Of a stretch of DNA of 64,000 nucleotides, positions 35,908 through 44,927 are shown one piece after another. The notes under the pieces were generated by a model that saw only the letters and a program-made list of their open reading frames with translations, had not been told where the DNA came from and made no database searches. Source of the stretch: Chitinophagaceae bacterium (GTDB lineage: Bacteria; Bacteroidota; Bacteroidia; Chitinophagales; Chitinophagaceae); contig JADBXP010000004.1 in assembly GCA_020403455.1 (NCBI GenBank), forward strand, positions 124,001 through 188,000, read 5' to 3'. The translations under genes were made by a program, and so were the position numbers. Numbering within the stretch: the stretch's first letter is position 1; every line of letters starts with the position of its first letter.

Positions 35908-36177
35908 ATGAACAAAGCAGAATTGATCGCTCAAATCGCTGATGATGCAGGTATCTCTAAAACACAGGCCAACGCTGCCCTGGATTCTTTTGTAGGTGCT
36001 GTTACCAAAACACTGAAAAAAGGTGACAAAGTTACGCTGGTAGGTTTTGGAACATTCTCTGTTTCTAAGCGTGCTGCGCGTACCGGTCGCAATCCTCAAA
36101 CTGGAGCTACTATCAAAATCAAAGCAAAGAAAGTAGCCAAATTTAAGGCCGGAAAAGAATTGAGCGCTAAGCTCTAA
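35908..36177 (+). CDS. HU family DNA-binding protein
   Basis: 89 residues with the complete HU/IHF pattern: [15 protein letters not shown], the dimer core, [25 protein letters not shown] (given in parts as [11 protein letters not shown] and RTGRNPQTG), and a lysine-rich C-terminus. It bends and compacts DNA as a homodimer. The RNPQTG arm with its proline at the DNA-kinking tip is intact. Confidence 0.96.
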   Translation: MNKAELIAQIADDAGISKTQANAALDSFVGAVTKTLKKGDKVTLVGFGTFSVSKRAARTGRNPQTGATIKIKAKKVAKFKAGKELSAKL

Positions 36178-36193
36178 TTTTTGACCAAAATTG

Positions 36194-36224
36194 AAAAAAC
36201 CCCGTTTATTGCGGGGTTTTTTTA
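36194..36224 (+). terminator. Terminator after the HU gene
   Basis: Stem AAAACCCCG (36196-36204) with CGGGGTTTT (36212-36220), loop of 7, followed by more T. It is immediately followed by the next promoter. Confidence 0.9.
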
Positions 36225-36230
36225 TTTTTG
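36223..36230 (+). promoter_or_regulatory. -7 promoter element (TATTTTTG) for bTHX
   Basis: Exact TAnnTTTG match that begins within the T run of the HU terminator, so terminator and next promoter are fused. The bTHX start codon is 28 nt downstream. Confidence 0.55.
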
Positions 36231-36258
36231 CACTTACAAATTCAATAAATACATACTC

Positions 36259-36372
36259 ATGGGAAAAGGTGACAAAAAAACAGCCAAGGGCAAAAGATTC
36301 AAAGGTTCCTTTGGTAAGACAAGGCCACAGAAAGCTTCTACATCTTCCAAAAAGAAAGTAAAGGCTTCCTGA
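36259..36372 (+). CDS. 30S ribosomal protein THX (bTHX)
   Basis: 37 residues, very basic (MGKGDKKTAKGKRFKGSFGK and on), matching the small ribosomal protein bTHX that sits in the head of the 30S subunit in Thermus, Bacteroidota and others. The true start is the ATG at 36259; a longer in-frame reading from 36181 would run through the HU terminator. Confidence 0.9.
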   Translation: MGKGDKKTAKGKRFKGSFGKTRPQKASTSSKKKVKAS

Positions 36373-36424
36373 TCATTTCAAAAACCTGTTTACAAACAAA
36401 AAATAGAGCAGTCTGGTCAATCGA

Positions 36425-37729
36425 TCAGCTGCCTTTATTTTTTTTAGCCGCAATGACCTCCAGCGCGCCTACCAGTTTATCTAACTCCTGCAAGCGGGTA
36501 TATACATGGGGGGTCACTCTTACACAAGAAATATTTTCCCATACAATGCCTACTGTATGAATCTTGTATTGATTCATCAAAGCACTGTCTAATTCACCAG
36601 GTGTCATACCCTTCACACTTACCCCGGCTATTGCACAAGCATAGGCAGGTAAGAATGAAGTATGTATCTTAACCCCGGGGATATCCTTGGCTTTTGCGGC
36701 CCAATAATTTTTAAGGTAACGTATCCGCTCTTCTTTCCTCTTGCTGCCAATCGCTGTGTGAAAATTAATCGCCTCCCCAATTCCCTGTTCAATCGGAAAA
36801 CTTCGTGTACCCAGTGTCTCAAATTTTCGGATATCACTGCTTCTGGGCTTATCATTGCATGTCAAAGGCCAAATCTTCTCAATTTTATCTTTTCTGATCC
36901 ATAACATTCCGCTACCAATGGGGGCGCTTAAAAACTTGTGCAGACTGGTGCCAAAATAATCACATTCCAGCTCAGGTATTTTGAAATCAATCAATCCGAA
37001 TGAATGAGCTCCATCCACAATAACTTCAATTCCACGAGCATGTGCCATGCGCGCAATCTTTGCCACCGGCATCACTTGTCCAACCCAATTGATTACATGC
37101 GTCACATGAATCACTTTTGTTTTAGGAGTGATGGCTTTTTCAAATGCTGCTACAATTGCATCATCGTCCTCTACAGGAAAATCAAAACTGATTTGCGTAT
37201 ATACAATTTTATCCCGCAATGCGCGCTGCCTCCAAGCCTGAATCATATTGGGATAATCCTGTAAAGTACCAATTACCTGATCTCCCGGTCGAAGATCCAT
37301 TCCAAAAATTACCGTATTGAGGGCTTCAGTTGCATTCCGGTTGATGGCAATCTCGTCATCCGGACATCCCGCCAATTGCGCCAGTTTCTGTCGCAACGGC
37401 TCCCTTCCCTGATCCAATATGCGCCACATATAATAAGAAGGCCCTTCATTCGATAGCTTATTGTATCGCTCCACAGCTTCCTGAACTACACGGGGGGAAG
37501 GACTTACCCCACCATTATTCAAGTTGACGAGATTAGAATTTACAGTGTAAGCCTGCTGAATCGTCATCCAAAAATCCTCCTCCATTGCCACTTTCTCCGG
37601 AGTCAAATGCTCAATGCGCTGAGCCGCTTTCTCCCATTCAGCAGCATGTGTTTCATTGAACAAACTATAGGCAGAAAACGCTCCGGCCATTGCTCCCATC
37701 TTCCTGAGGAAGGATCTTCTCGGTTCCAT
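36425..37729 (-). CDS. Tat-exported PLP-dependent aminotransferase class V-fold protein (isopenicillin N epimerase-like)
   Basis: 434 residues from ATG 37729. The start MEPRRSFLRKMGAMAGAF is a twin-arginine signal (RRSFLRK plus hydrophobic stretch and an AHA-like end). The PLP domain is a class V fold: VNLNNGGVSP, NRNATEALN, DGAHSFGLIDF (Asp and His by the pyridine ring) and SLHKFLSAPIG with the Schiff-base Lys. It resembles isopenicillin N epimerase/cysteine desulfurase-like proteins of unknown substrate. A tatC gene is at 47691. Export of a folded cofactor enzyme explains the Tat signal. Confidence 0.85.
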   Translation of the reverse strand: MEPRRSFLRKMGAMAGAFSAYSLFNETHAAEWEKAAQRIEHLTPEKVAMEEDFWMTIQQAYTVNSNLVNLNNGGVSPSPRVVQEAVERYNKLSNEGPSYYMWRILDQGREPLRQKLAQLAGCPDDEIAINRNATEALNTVIFGMDLRPGDQVIGTLQDYPNMIQAWRQRALRDKIVYTQISFDFPVEDDDAIVAAFEKAITPKTKVIHVTHVINWVGQVMPVAKIARMAHARGIEVIVDGAHSFGLIDFKIPELECDYFGTSLHKFLSAPIGSGMLWIRKDKIEKIWPLTCNDKPRSSDIRKFETLGTRSFPIEQGIGEAINFHTAIGSKRKEERIRYLKNYWAAKAKDIPGVKIHTSFLPAYACAIAGVSVKGMTPGELDSALMNQYKIHTVGIVWENISCVRVTPHVYTRLQELDKLVGALEVIAAKKNKGS

Positions 37730-37803
37730 AGAAAAAAGTTGAACAGAAATGTACAAATAATAACGCGATCGCCCATAAAAATCATGCTCTGGATCTTTCT
37801 TGC

Positions 37804-37811
37804 TAACTTTG
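37804..37811 (+). promoter_or_regulatory. -7 promoter element (TAACTTTG) for the small CSIC protein gene
   Basis: Exact TAnnTTTG match 17 nt before the ATG at 37829; it excludes longer in-frame starts that lie inside the diverging aminotransferase gene. Confidence 0.55.
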
Positions 37812-37828
37812 CCAATCAAATCCCTACA

Positions 37829-38062
37829 ATGAAGTTGAGGTTGGTTATCGGAACCTTCGTTTTACTGCTGTTGAACTTGGCCACGGCTACGGCACAATGC
37901 TCTATTTGTACCAAAACAGCCTCACAACTGGGAGAGGGACCAGCTGCCGCCCTGAATTCCGCCATCATCTACCTGGCACTCGCCCCTTTCGCCATAGTTG
38001 GTTACCTGGGCTGGCGCTGGTGGAAAAATGAAAAAAAGGTGATACAGGAAGAGAATTCCTAA
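37829..38062 (+). CDS. Small membrane protein with exported CxxC motif
   Basis: 77 residues: signal peptide (MKLRLVIGTFVLLLLN, ending TATAQ), then CSICTKTASQLGEGPA, one membrane helix (about 43-62) and a charged tail. The Cys-x-x-Cys lies just after the cleavage site, in the periplasm. The family is common in Bacteroidota and has no assigned role. The stop codon overlaps the 3' end of the converging glycosyltransferase gene by 4 nt. Confidence 0.75.
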   Translation: MKLRLVIGTFVLLLLNLATATAQCSICTKTASQLGEGPAAALNSAIIYLALAPFAIVGYLGWRWWKNEKKVIQEENS

Positions 38063-38979
38063 CTCCCTTCCAGCAATTTCCATCGAAAGCTAAATTGCCA
38101 ACTATTCTTGAGCTGCGAAATCAAAGGAATTTGCCTGACCTTGTTGCAGTAGACTAGTTCTCTGTTGTGCATCAACCAGCGAAACAATTCCCGATTCATT
38201 TTTTTATGCAAGGAATCATTCCAACGCGTATACCCCTGATGAAAGAAATCAGCTTGTTCGGGAGAAAGAATTGAAAGTTGACTAAACGCCTTCAAGTGCT
38301 CTACCAATGTTAGCCGAAACGCATGTCGCTGCTGTGCTGCAGAAAGATGTTGGGGTAGGGTAACATTCCGGTCATGCACCCGTCGATATACCAGTATATC
38401 CGGCAAGAACTGTACCCGATCATTGGTCATTGCAACAACGGCCAGCCACCAATCATAATATACTCCCGCTGGGAGAGGAAAGGCAGTCGACAATAATTTT
38501 TTTCGTATCAACATAGCATGTCCACTGACCGTATTATAAACTGATATCTTTCTTGGATCAGACCCCTCGATCTTTATGTTTTTATTAGACGGGCGGGGGT
38601 TGACAGGTATGTTGTGAGAAAATTTGACAGAATCGCAATAAATTAGGCTGGCATCGGGAGCAAATGCTTCTACCAAACGCGCGACTTTTTCGGGATGCCA
38701 GACATCATCCTGATCAGCGGTAGCTATCAACTCTGAATTCGCCTGCTGCATGGCTTGTTGAAAATTGGCCGAAAACCCAATGTTTTTTTTCAGGCGTATG
38801 AACCGAATACGGGCATCCCGCAATGCCATCCGTTCAATTATATCAGGCGTTGTATCCGTAGATGCATCATCGGAGATTATTAACTCAGCAATCGGATAGG
38901 TCTGCTGCAAGATACTTTCCACCTGCTCCTCTAGAAAGCGAGCCCCATTAAAAGTACATAGCACAACAGATACAAACAT
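38059..38979 (-). CDS. Glycosyltransferase family 2
   Basis: 306 residues, GT-A fold. The start VSVVLCTFNGARFLEEQ, nucleotide-binding DDASTDTT and metal-binding ATADQDDVWHPEK block are complete; YYDWWLAVVAM follows later. It transfers a sugar from a nucleotide donor, probably for a surface glycan. Its closest relative in the window is the divergently placed gene at 39110, with the same DQDD-WHPEK and DWW blocks, so the two are paralogues. A near -7 element (TATCTTTA) is at 38999-39006. Confidence 0.9.
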   Translation of the reverse strand: MFVSVVLCTFNGARFLEEQVESILQQTYPIAELIISDDASTDTTPDIIERMALRDARIRFIRLKKNIGFSANFQQAMQQANSELIATADQDDVWHPEKVARLVEAFAPDASLIYCDSVKFSHNIPVNPRPSNKNIKIEGSDPRKISVYNTVSGHAMLIRKKLLSTAFPLPAGVYYDWWLAVVAMTNDRVQFLPDILVYRRVHDRNVTLPQHLSAAQQRHAFRLTLVEHLKAFSQLSILSPEQADFFHQGYTRWNDSLHKKMNRELFRWLMHNRELVYCNKVRQIPLISQLKNSWQFSFRWKLLEGS

Positions 38980-39109
38980 GCAGCAGGAGGTTGATGCTTA
39001 AAGATACAATCTGCAAGGAAATTTGAGACAATTACTTTGATGTCAGATAGCGTTCCTTTATATATCTTTATAGCGCAACCCTAGAGTTTTTTTATAGCTG
39101 TAATATATC

Positions 39110-40051
39110 ATGCCAACTGAAACCCTACCGCTCATTTCTGTAGTCATGGCGACTTATAACGGCGAGAAATATCTCGCACGGCAACTGGATAGTCTGTTGG
39201 CCCAGACTTACCCCAATGTAGAAATTGTTATCTGTGATGATGCCAGCACCGATGGCACCTCACTCTTGCTGGCTTCCTATGGTGCACTCCACAACAACAT
39301 TCGTGTTTATCACAACAAAAAAAATCTGGGATACATCGGCAATTTTGAAAGAGCCATCACCTTATCCTCCGGAGCATTGGTAGCACTCTGCGACCAAGAT
39401 GATGCCTGGCATCCGGAAAAACTCTCGGCACAATATCAAGCATTGGGCGATGCAGCACTTGTCTACTGTGATTCCCGTATCTGCGATGCCGACTTAGAAC
39501 CAATCGGTCTATCTGTTTCAACCATTAGCAACTGTCAAAACTATACCAGTTGTCTGCAACAAGCGGTCTTTTGTCGTATCTATGGCAATACCATGCTTTT
39601 TAAAAAAAGCATCTTGCATGGCGCACTTCCCTTCCCCACAGTTATGCCGCATGACTGGTGGATCGCATTCCTTTCTGCTCATCGTGGTGGAATTGTTTAT
39701 TGCGATCAGGCCTTGGTTGAATACAGACAACACGCCGATAACTTGATTGGAGCTGCCACCGGCAGCAGTCGTCTCATGAGCCGCGAAGAAAAAGCAGCAG
39801 CCAATGAAAAAGAAGTCAAAGACATAAGAGAGCGCATGGCTCTATTCTATGCTACCTGCCCCGAAGAACTTGTATTCGAGAAGAAAGCATTGGAACAACT
39901 CAACCGGTCGTACAGAAATTTTTCTCTTCCCTCCAATTTTTTACGGATTTACTGTTTCTTGAAATATAGTAAATGGCTGCTGGCAGTGAAACGCCGCTCT
40001 TCAATTCGAAAATTTCTTTTTTGCCTGAAGATGTTCGTAAAAATCAAATAG
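39110..40051 (+). CDS. Glycosyltransferase family 2 (paralogue of 38059-38979)
   Basis: 313 residues with ISVVMATYNGEKYLARQ, DDASTDGTS, ALCDQDDAWHPEK and HDWWIAFLSA. The block order matches the neighbour at 38059. The C-terminus has a basic, hydrophobic tail (KYSKWLLAVKRR) that may touch the membrane. The 3' end overlaps the converging GT4 gene by 8 nt. Confidence 0.9.
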   Translation: MPTETLPLISVVMATYNGEKYLARQLDSLLAQTYPNVEIVICDDASTDGTSLLLASYGALHNNIRVYHNKKNLGYIGNFERAITLSSGALVALCDQDDAWHPEKLSAQYQALGDAALVYCDSRICDADLEPIGLSVSTISNCQNYTSCLQQAVFCRIYGNTMLFKKSILHGALPFPTVMPHDWWIAFLSAHRGGIVYCDQALVEYRQHADNLIGAATGSSRLMSREEKAAANEKEVKDIRERMALFYATCPEELVFEKKALEQLNRSYRNFSLPSNFLRIYCFLKYSKWLLAVKRRSSIRKFLFCLKMFVKIK

Positions 40052-41117
40052 GGTCGCCGGCAACCCGATGATACACTTCTAAGTATTTCCTCGCAGCAGT
40101 ATTCCAGCTAAATGACATGGCATGTTCTTTAATTGCCTTTGCCGGCGAATTTGACGCATAATGTTGGAGACCCAGCTCCAATACCTGTTGCATATCATCC
40201 GGATTGAACGACTCAAAATAATAGGCCTGACTGCCTCCAATCTCCGGCAAGGAAGTGCGTGTTGATAAAAATACCGGCTTCCCAAAATACATTGCCTCTA
40301 AAACCGGCATACCAAAACCTTCCGCCAGAGATGGAAAAACGAATGCCTTACATTGACTATAATACCATTGTTTCTCTTGTTCTGTAATTGCACCCGCAAA
40401 AATTACCCGATCGGTAACCCCGAAGCGCTTGGCTTCTGATTGTATGGCTGCCAAATAATTTTCATCCTGAATCAGGCCTGCTATGATCAATAAATCATCA
40501 TTCTTTTCCAATAAAGCAGGAAGTACATGAAAGTTTTTTTTAGCTGCTACAGTCCCAATGGTGAAAAGAAAAGGACGACTCGGAACTGTCTTTGGTTCTG
40601 CTGGCAAAACAGAGGAAAAATTACAGCCATTATAAATGACCGATGTTGGAACAGAACCAATATTCAGATGCTCTCTCAGCTCTTGTTCAACAAATGCAGA
40701 AATCGTCACAATATGTTGAGCCCTGCTCACCTTCGCTTGCAATCTATCCAAAGCTCTCTTCACACTTAAGCTGCTTTTCCCGGGTTGATGTAAAAAATTG
40801 AGATCATGAACCGTAAGAACGGTAGGTATGATGCGGTGTCGGGGGTAATAATCACTGTCCTGTTGCATGGCATGCCAGACATCAATTCTTCCCAAAGCCG
40901 GCAAATATAATTTATGAAATATTTGCTGGGGCAGATAATTTACTTCCTTCCCAAAAAAGCCCTCCAGTTTACCGGGAAGATAAAAAGTCAATTCTTCTTG
41001 TTGAGTCCGGTTCGCCACCAAAGCTGTGCCGAGCTCTTTACAAAAATGGTATAGCCCCGTATGCGGATACTTCATCCGCTCGGCATCCAGCCAAATATGC
41101 AGCCGGGAATCAGACAT
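40044..41117 (-). CDS. Glycosyltransferase family 4 (GT-B)
   Basis: 357 residues, GT-B fold. Donor-site features are in the C-terminal half: FTIGTVAAKKNFHVL, then FVFPSLAEGFGMPVLEAM with the E-x7-E motif. It probably adds mannose or a similar sugar to a lipid- or polymer-bound acceptor. Its ATG overlaps the meaB stop codon (TGATG), so translation is coupled to meaB. Confidence 0.88.
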   Translation of the reverse strand: MSDSRLHIWLDAERMKYPHTGLYHFCKELGTALVANRTQQEELTFYLPGKLEGFFGKEVNYLPQQIFHKLYLPALGRIDVWHAMQQDSDYYPRHRIIPTVLTVHDLNFLHQPGKSSLSVKRALDRLQAKVSRAQHIVTISAFVEQELREHLNIGSVPTSVIYNGCNFSSVLPAEPKTVPSRPFLFTIGTVAAKKNFHVLPALLEKNDDLLIIAGLIQDENYLAAIQSEAKRFGVTDRVIFAGAITEQEKQWYYSQCKAFVFPSLAEGFGMPVLEAMYFGKPVFLSTRTSLPEIGGSQAYYFESFNPDDMQQVLELGLQHYASNSPAKAIKEHAMSFSWNTAARKYLEVYHRVAGDPI

Positions 41118-42025
41118 CAGGAATGGAATTGTTGAGAGAGAAATTGAAAAAGATTAAACCCGGGATGAACCATTTGCTCCGCAATTTTTTCTACCAGTTT
41201 TTGTTTGCTGACATCACGCATCCTGTGTCGACTGATGAGCTGATACGCCTTCTCCGCCAACAACCATTTCTTGCGTTCCGGTGTTTCCTGTAACTGCTGG
41301 TGCTGTTCAATGGATTTGGCTAACGCTGCAATACCTGATTGTTGCGTAGCAATTGTTTTGAGTATAGGAATTTCCCAGTTACCGGGCACAAAAGAACCTG
41401 CCAACATACCGCGAAGATGTTTTACCAACTGGTCTGCATCAGGGCGGTCGCTTTTATTAACAACAAAAATGTCTGCAATCTCCATCAGTCCTGATTTCAT
41501 CGTCTGCACCTCATCTCCCGCCTCAGGCACCAAAACTACTACAGTAGTATCTGCGAGTCCCGCAATCTCAATTTCACTCTGTCCGACCCCTACGGTCTCT
41601 ATCAACAACTCATCAAAACCTGCTGCCTGCAAAATGGCACTGATCTCAATGATTTGAGGATGAAGTCCTCCTAGTGATCCTCTGGTAGCCAATGAACGGA
41701 TATACACATTGGGATGATTGTACCAGGCACTCATGCGTATCCTGTCTCCCAACAAGGCCCCTAAATGGAAGGGAGATGAAGGATCGACGCAAACCACCCC
41801 CACCTTTTTTCCTTGATTGACCCACTGATGTATCAGCGCATCCGAGAGTGTACTTTTTCCGGCTCCGGGTGCACCCGTAACCCCGGTTATCAATGCTTTT
41901 CCCGGAGGCAGTTGCTGTAAAAAGGAAAGATACCCTTCAGCATGGTTTTCAACGAGTGAAATAGCACGCGCCAATGACTTGTAGGAATCATTCGACAAAT
42001 CAGAAAGCAGAAATTGCCAGTCCAT
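41117..42025 (-). CDS. meaB: Methylmalonyl-CoA mutase-associated GTPase MeaB (ArgK family)
   Basis: 302 residues. The G-domain has Walker A GVTGAPGAGKST, switch segments, and VVNKSDRPDA as the NKxD motif. MeaB guards and reloads adenosylcobalamin on methylmalonyl-CoA mutase. The mutase genes are not in the window. A near -7 element (TAAATTTA, minus strand, 42041-42048) lies 15 nt upstream. It is the upstream gene of an apparent two-gene unit with a glycosyltransferase, an odd pairing. Confidence 0.93.
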   Translation of the reverse strand: MDWQFLLSDLSNDSYKSLARAISLVENHAEGYLSFLQQLPPGKALITGVTGAPGAGKSTLSDALIHQWVNQGKKVGVVCVDPSSPFHLGALLGDRIRMSAWYNHPNVYIRSLATRGSLGGLHPQIIEISAILQAAGFDELLIETVGVGQSEIEIAGLADTTVVVLVPEAGDEVQTMKSGLMEIADIFVVNKSDRPDADQLVKHLRGMLAGSFVPGNWEIPILKTIATQQSGIAALAKSIEQHQQLQETPERKKWLLAEKAYQLISRHRMRDVSKQKLVEKIAEQMVHPGFNLFQFLSQQFHS

Positions 42026-42111
42026 GCCGCTCGTTTGACGTAAATTTAGGCGATACCTTTTAGTTATTAAAATCTGCTTCTGCGTCTCAACCCAAGTTCA
42101 GTTAAAAATTC

Positions 42112-43332
42112 ATGTTACAACAGACAATTAAAAGTCGCCTAGCAGCATCTGTTCCCTCAGCAATTGTATTGCTCATGCTGGCAGGTCTTCTCTTCAGCAG
42201 AGCAGCTTTGTCAATAAGTCACGGACTTTTCCTGCTGGTTTTCATTATCAACTACCGGCAAAACGACTTAACAACTTCTGGAATGTCGGGTTGGAGTCTT
42301 TGGGCCTTACTACTTCCTTTATTGGGTTGCTGGCAAATGCCTTTCACTACCCAACACTTCGATTTCTTACTTACCTGGTCAATGTATCCGATTGCTTTTC
42401 TTAGTGTTTCCCGACTGGATGAATCAACTTTACATCGTTTCATCCATTGGTGCCGACTGGCTGCATTCGCAGGAATTGTTTATGCTATCAGCAGCTACCT
42501 CTTGAGCCAGGCCGCCTGGGCTAAAGCATACGGCACCGGGCAGTCTTTGCCTACTTTCATGGATACCGACCATGTCAGGTTCGGACTTTTCCTCTGCGGT
42601 ACCGGTTTGCTCACATGGCTTTCCAACAACTTATCTGTTCGTGTTAAATTCAGTTACCTGCTCTTATTGCTCTCCGCTATTTTATTCATGGCAGTAAGAA
42701 CTGCCTGGATTGTCGCGATTATTGTATTGCTCACCTGTGCTTACTATTCAACAAATGGATCTGCTCTGCAACGCAGACTTCGTCCTTTTCTCATTTTGAT
42801 AGCGATTCTGCTGGCAGCCTCTTTAGGATACCTGCTATTCCCAACAGTTCAACAGAAATGGGCTTACATGGTCTACGATTGGCAGCAATATGCAGCACAA
42901 CCTGAACAACTGGGTTATTCCGACGGCGCCAGAAGATTCGTCAATTCCCTTGCATGGGAGGTTTCCGGCCAACATACGCTAACGGGTACGGGCTGGGCCA
43001 ATATTGCGCCGACACTACAAACTGCCTTTGCCGAAAAATACCCGGGTCAGACACTTGGCTTCAGTTGGCCGTTTAATCAATGGCTTTTCTGGTGGTTGGG
43101 ATCAGGCGTCATAGGAGTGGTATTGTTTTCTGCCTGGCTCCTTTACCCACTCATCAAAGGTTGGCAAGAAAAAAATTCCGGCATCGTTGCATGGACGCTT
43201 GCTATTACTGCTTCCTGCTGGGTGGAATCAACACTGAGTTTTCAATATGGAGTATGGTTACATGCCTGGATACTCGCACTTGCCTGGCAGCTAACTCAAA
43301 ACAAAAAGACCTACTCAGAAATCAACGGATAA
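42112..43332 (+). CDS. O-antigen ligase/polymerase-like membrane protein
   Basis: 406 residues with about ten to eleven membrane helices and a larger periplasmic loop in the second half (about 240-320). That loop region contains TGTGWANIAPT, comparable to the GTGxG segment of O-antigen ligase (WaaL/Wzy) family proteins. It probably joins or polymerises a lipid-linked glycan at the periplasmic face. Family level only; ligase and polymerase cannot be told apart here. The 3' end overlaps the converging GT gene by 11 nt. Confidence 0.75.
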   Translation: MLQQTIKSRLAASVPSAIVLLMLAGLLFSRAALSISHGLFLLVFIINYRQNDLTTSGMSGWSLWALLLPLLGCWQMPFTTQHFDFLLTWSMYPIAFLSVSRLDESTLHRFIHWCRLAAFAGIVYAISSYLLSQAAWAKAYGTGQSLPTFMDTDHVRFGLFLCGTGLLTWLSNNLSVRVKFSYLLLLLSAILFMAVRTAWIVAIIVLLTCAYYSTNGSALQRRLRPFLILIAILLAASLGYLLFPTVQQKWAYMVYDWQQYAAQPEQLGYSDGARRFVNSLAWEVSGQHTLTGTGWANIAPTLQTAFAEKYPGQTLGFSWPFNQWLFWWLGSGVIGVVLFSAWLLYPLIKGWQEKNSGIVAWTLAITASCWVESTLSFQYGVWLHAWILALAWQLTQNKKTYSEING

Positions 43333-44194
43333 GTCTGTAATTCCGAAAATCAAAGGGGCGAATGCCGGTAATCTTTTCAAAGTAATATAGCACCCTGTCT
43401 TTAAGTGAAAATTTCTTTTTGGTGATATCTAATTCCAGTTTCCAATTTTTCTGCCGAATGCGATCATGCATCACTTCGGGATGTGTTCCCATGAATTTTT
43501 CCAAAGAATCATACGCTTCAAAATCCCATTCATCAGGGTTTGAAAGTACTCCTTTCATCTCTTCATCATTCAACCAGTAAGTACTCACATTTTTCTGCTT
43601 CTTCATCATCTGCTCCGGACTCTTCACCCAGCCGTAATGATAAACACTTGCATGGACAGGTTTCACTTTAATAGGCCGACCATTTCTCCTAAACCCTTGT
43701 GCATCTTTATAAGCGCGAATACTTTTGTCATTTCGAATAATGCGTACTTCCTTGTGGTACCACTTTCTGCTATCACCTATATAATCATAGGAACCATAAA
43801 AGTGTACATAGTCAAAAAGCAGGCCATCGACGCGCACATCCCCCAGATGCTCTTTACAGGCGCCCAGAATAGCATAATGGTACTTTTCATGAATTACCTC
43901 GTCTGCCTGTATGTAAAACGCCCAATCACTCTCCGGGTTAATCAGGTCTGCGGCTTTATCTGTTTCTACAGCCAATACCCTTCCGCCACTGCGCAAGGTC
44001 ATATCCCAGGTGGAGTGATGAATTTTAATTTTCGGACTGCCGATTGCCTGTATAAGAGCTTCTGTTTGATCGGTAGAATCACCAATCAAAACGACCATTT
44101 CATCTACCACCGGAAGAATGCTGCGAATGGCCTCTACCACCGGATAATCATTCTCTACCGCATTACGGATGATAGTAAACCCTGAAATCAGCAT
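43322..44194 (-). CDS. Glycosyltransferase family 2-like protein
   Basis: 290 residues from ATG 44194 (MLISGFTIIRNAV); an upstream in-frame ATG at 44236 would add 14 mostly hydrophobic residues. The start FTIIRNAVENDYP, the GDSTDQTEALI block and YIQADEVIHE as the metal-site segment fit a GT2-like subgroup with an I-x-N start. The later WYHKEVRIIRND segment is typical of the same subgroup. The acceptor is unknown. Confidence 0.82.
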   Translation of the reverse strand: MLISGFTIIRNAVENDYPVVEAIRSILPVVDEMVVLIGDSTDQTEALIQAIGSPKIKIHHSTWDMTLRSGGRVLAVETDKAADLINPESDWAFYIQADEVIHEKYHYAILGACKEHLGDVRVDGLLFDYVHFYGSYDYIGDSRKWYHKEVRIIRNDKSIRAYKDAQGFRRNGRPIKVKPVHASVYHYGWVKSPEQMMKKQKNVSTYWLNDEEMKGVLSNPDEWDFEAYDSLEKFMGTHPEVMHDRIRQKNWKLELDITKKKFSLKDRVLYYFEKITGIRPFDFRNYRLIR

Positions 44195-44280
44195 AATCAA
44201 GGAAATTAATGCACAAAGAACCGAAAACTTTTGCATCTTGCCTATGCAAGTCGGTTTTAACCCATATTATTCAGTAAGCC

Positions 44281-44919
44281 ATGACCAATTTTATTCCTCT
44301 TTTTCCATTGGGAATTGTTGTTTACCCGAGGGAATGGCTAAACCTGCACATCTTTGAGCCCCGCTACCGACAACTGATTCGGGAATGCAAAGAAGAAAAC
44401 AAAGCATTCGGTATCCCGCCCGTGATAGCCAATCGAGTACAGGAAACCGGCTCCATCGTTGAAATCAAAGAGGTGGTGACTGAATACGATGATGGTAGAA
44501 TGGATATTCGTGTACAGGGCATCCGTATATTTCGTATGCTGGAGGTAGTAAAAACAATTCCTGATAAACTGTATAGTGGTGCGATTGTTCATTATCCTGA
44601 TAACAGGATGACATCCAACTCGGTTCTGCTAACAGGGGTGCTGGCCGCAATTAGAGAATTACACAGACGGTTGAATGTGACCAAGAAATTTCGGCTGCCC
44701 GATGAACAGTTGTGCAGCTATGACCTGGCGCACCATGCCGGATTATCGCTGGAGCAGGAATATGAATTGCTGGAATTAGTAGATGAATGGCAAAGACTGG
44801 AATATCTTCGCAGGCATCTGCAATCAGCACTGCCCATGATAGCTGAAATGGATAGCCTTCGGGAAAGAATTAACCTGAATGGCCATTTTAGAGAACTCAA
44901 AGGCTGGGATCCTGAATAA
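44281..44919 (+). CDS. Lon N-terminal (substrate-binding) domain protein
   Basis: 212 residues consisting of the LON_substr_bdg domain alone: FIPLFPLGIVVYPREWLNLHIFEPRYRQL (here FPLGIVVYP and HIFEPRYRQL), FGIPPVI, and a helical C-terminal half. ATPase and protease domains are absent. Such stand-alone proteins are widespread, role unclear. It is followed by coaX after 8 nt. Confidence 0.88.
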   Translation: MTNFIPLFPLGIVVYPREWLNLHIFEPRYRQLIRECKEENKAFGIPPVIANRVQETGSIVEIKEVVTEYDDGRMDIRVQGIRIFRMLEVVKTIPDKLYSGAIVHYPDNRMTSNSVLLTGVLAAIRELHRRLNVTKKFRLPDEQLCSYDLAHHAGLSLEQEYELLELVDEWQRLEYLRRHLQSALPMIAEMDSLRERINLNGHFRELKGWDPE

Positions 44920-44927
44920 ATTTTTTT

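Noticed and set aside
36181..36258. Coding sequence upstream of bTHX in the same frame
   Set aside because: It reads through the HU terminator hairpin and the bTHX promoter from a TTG codon.
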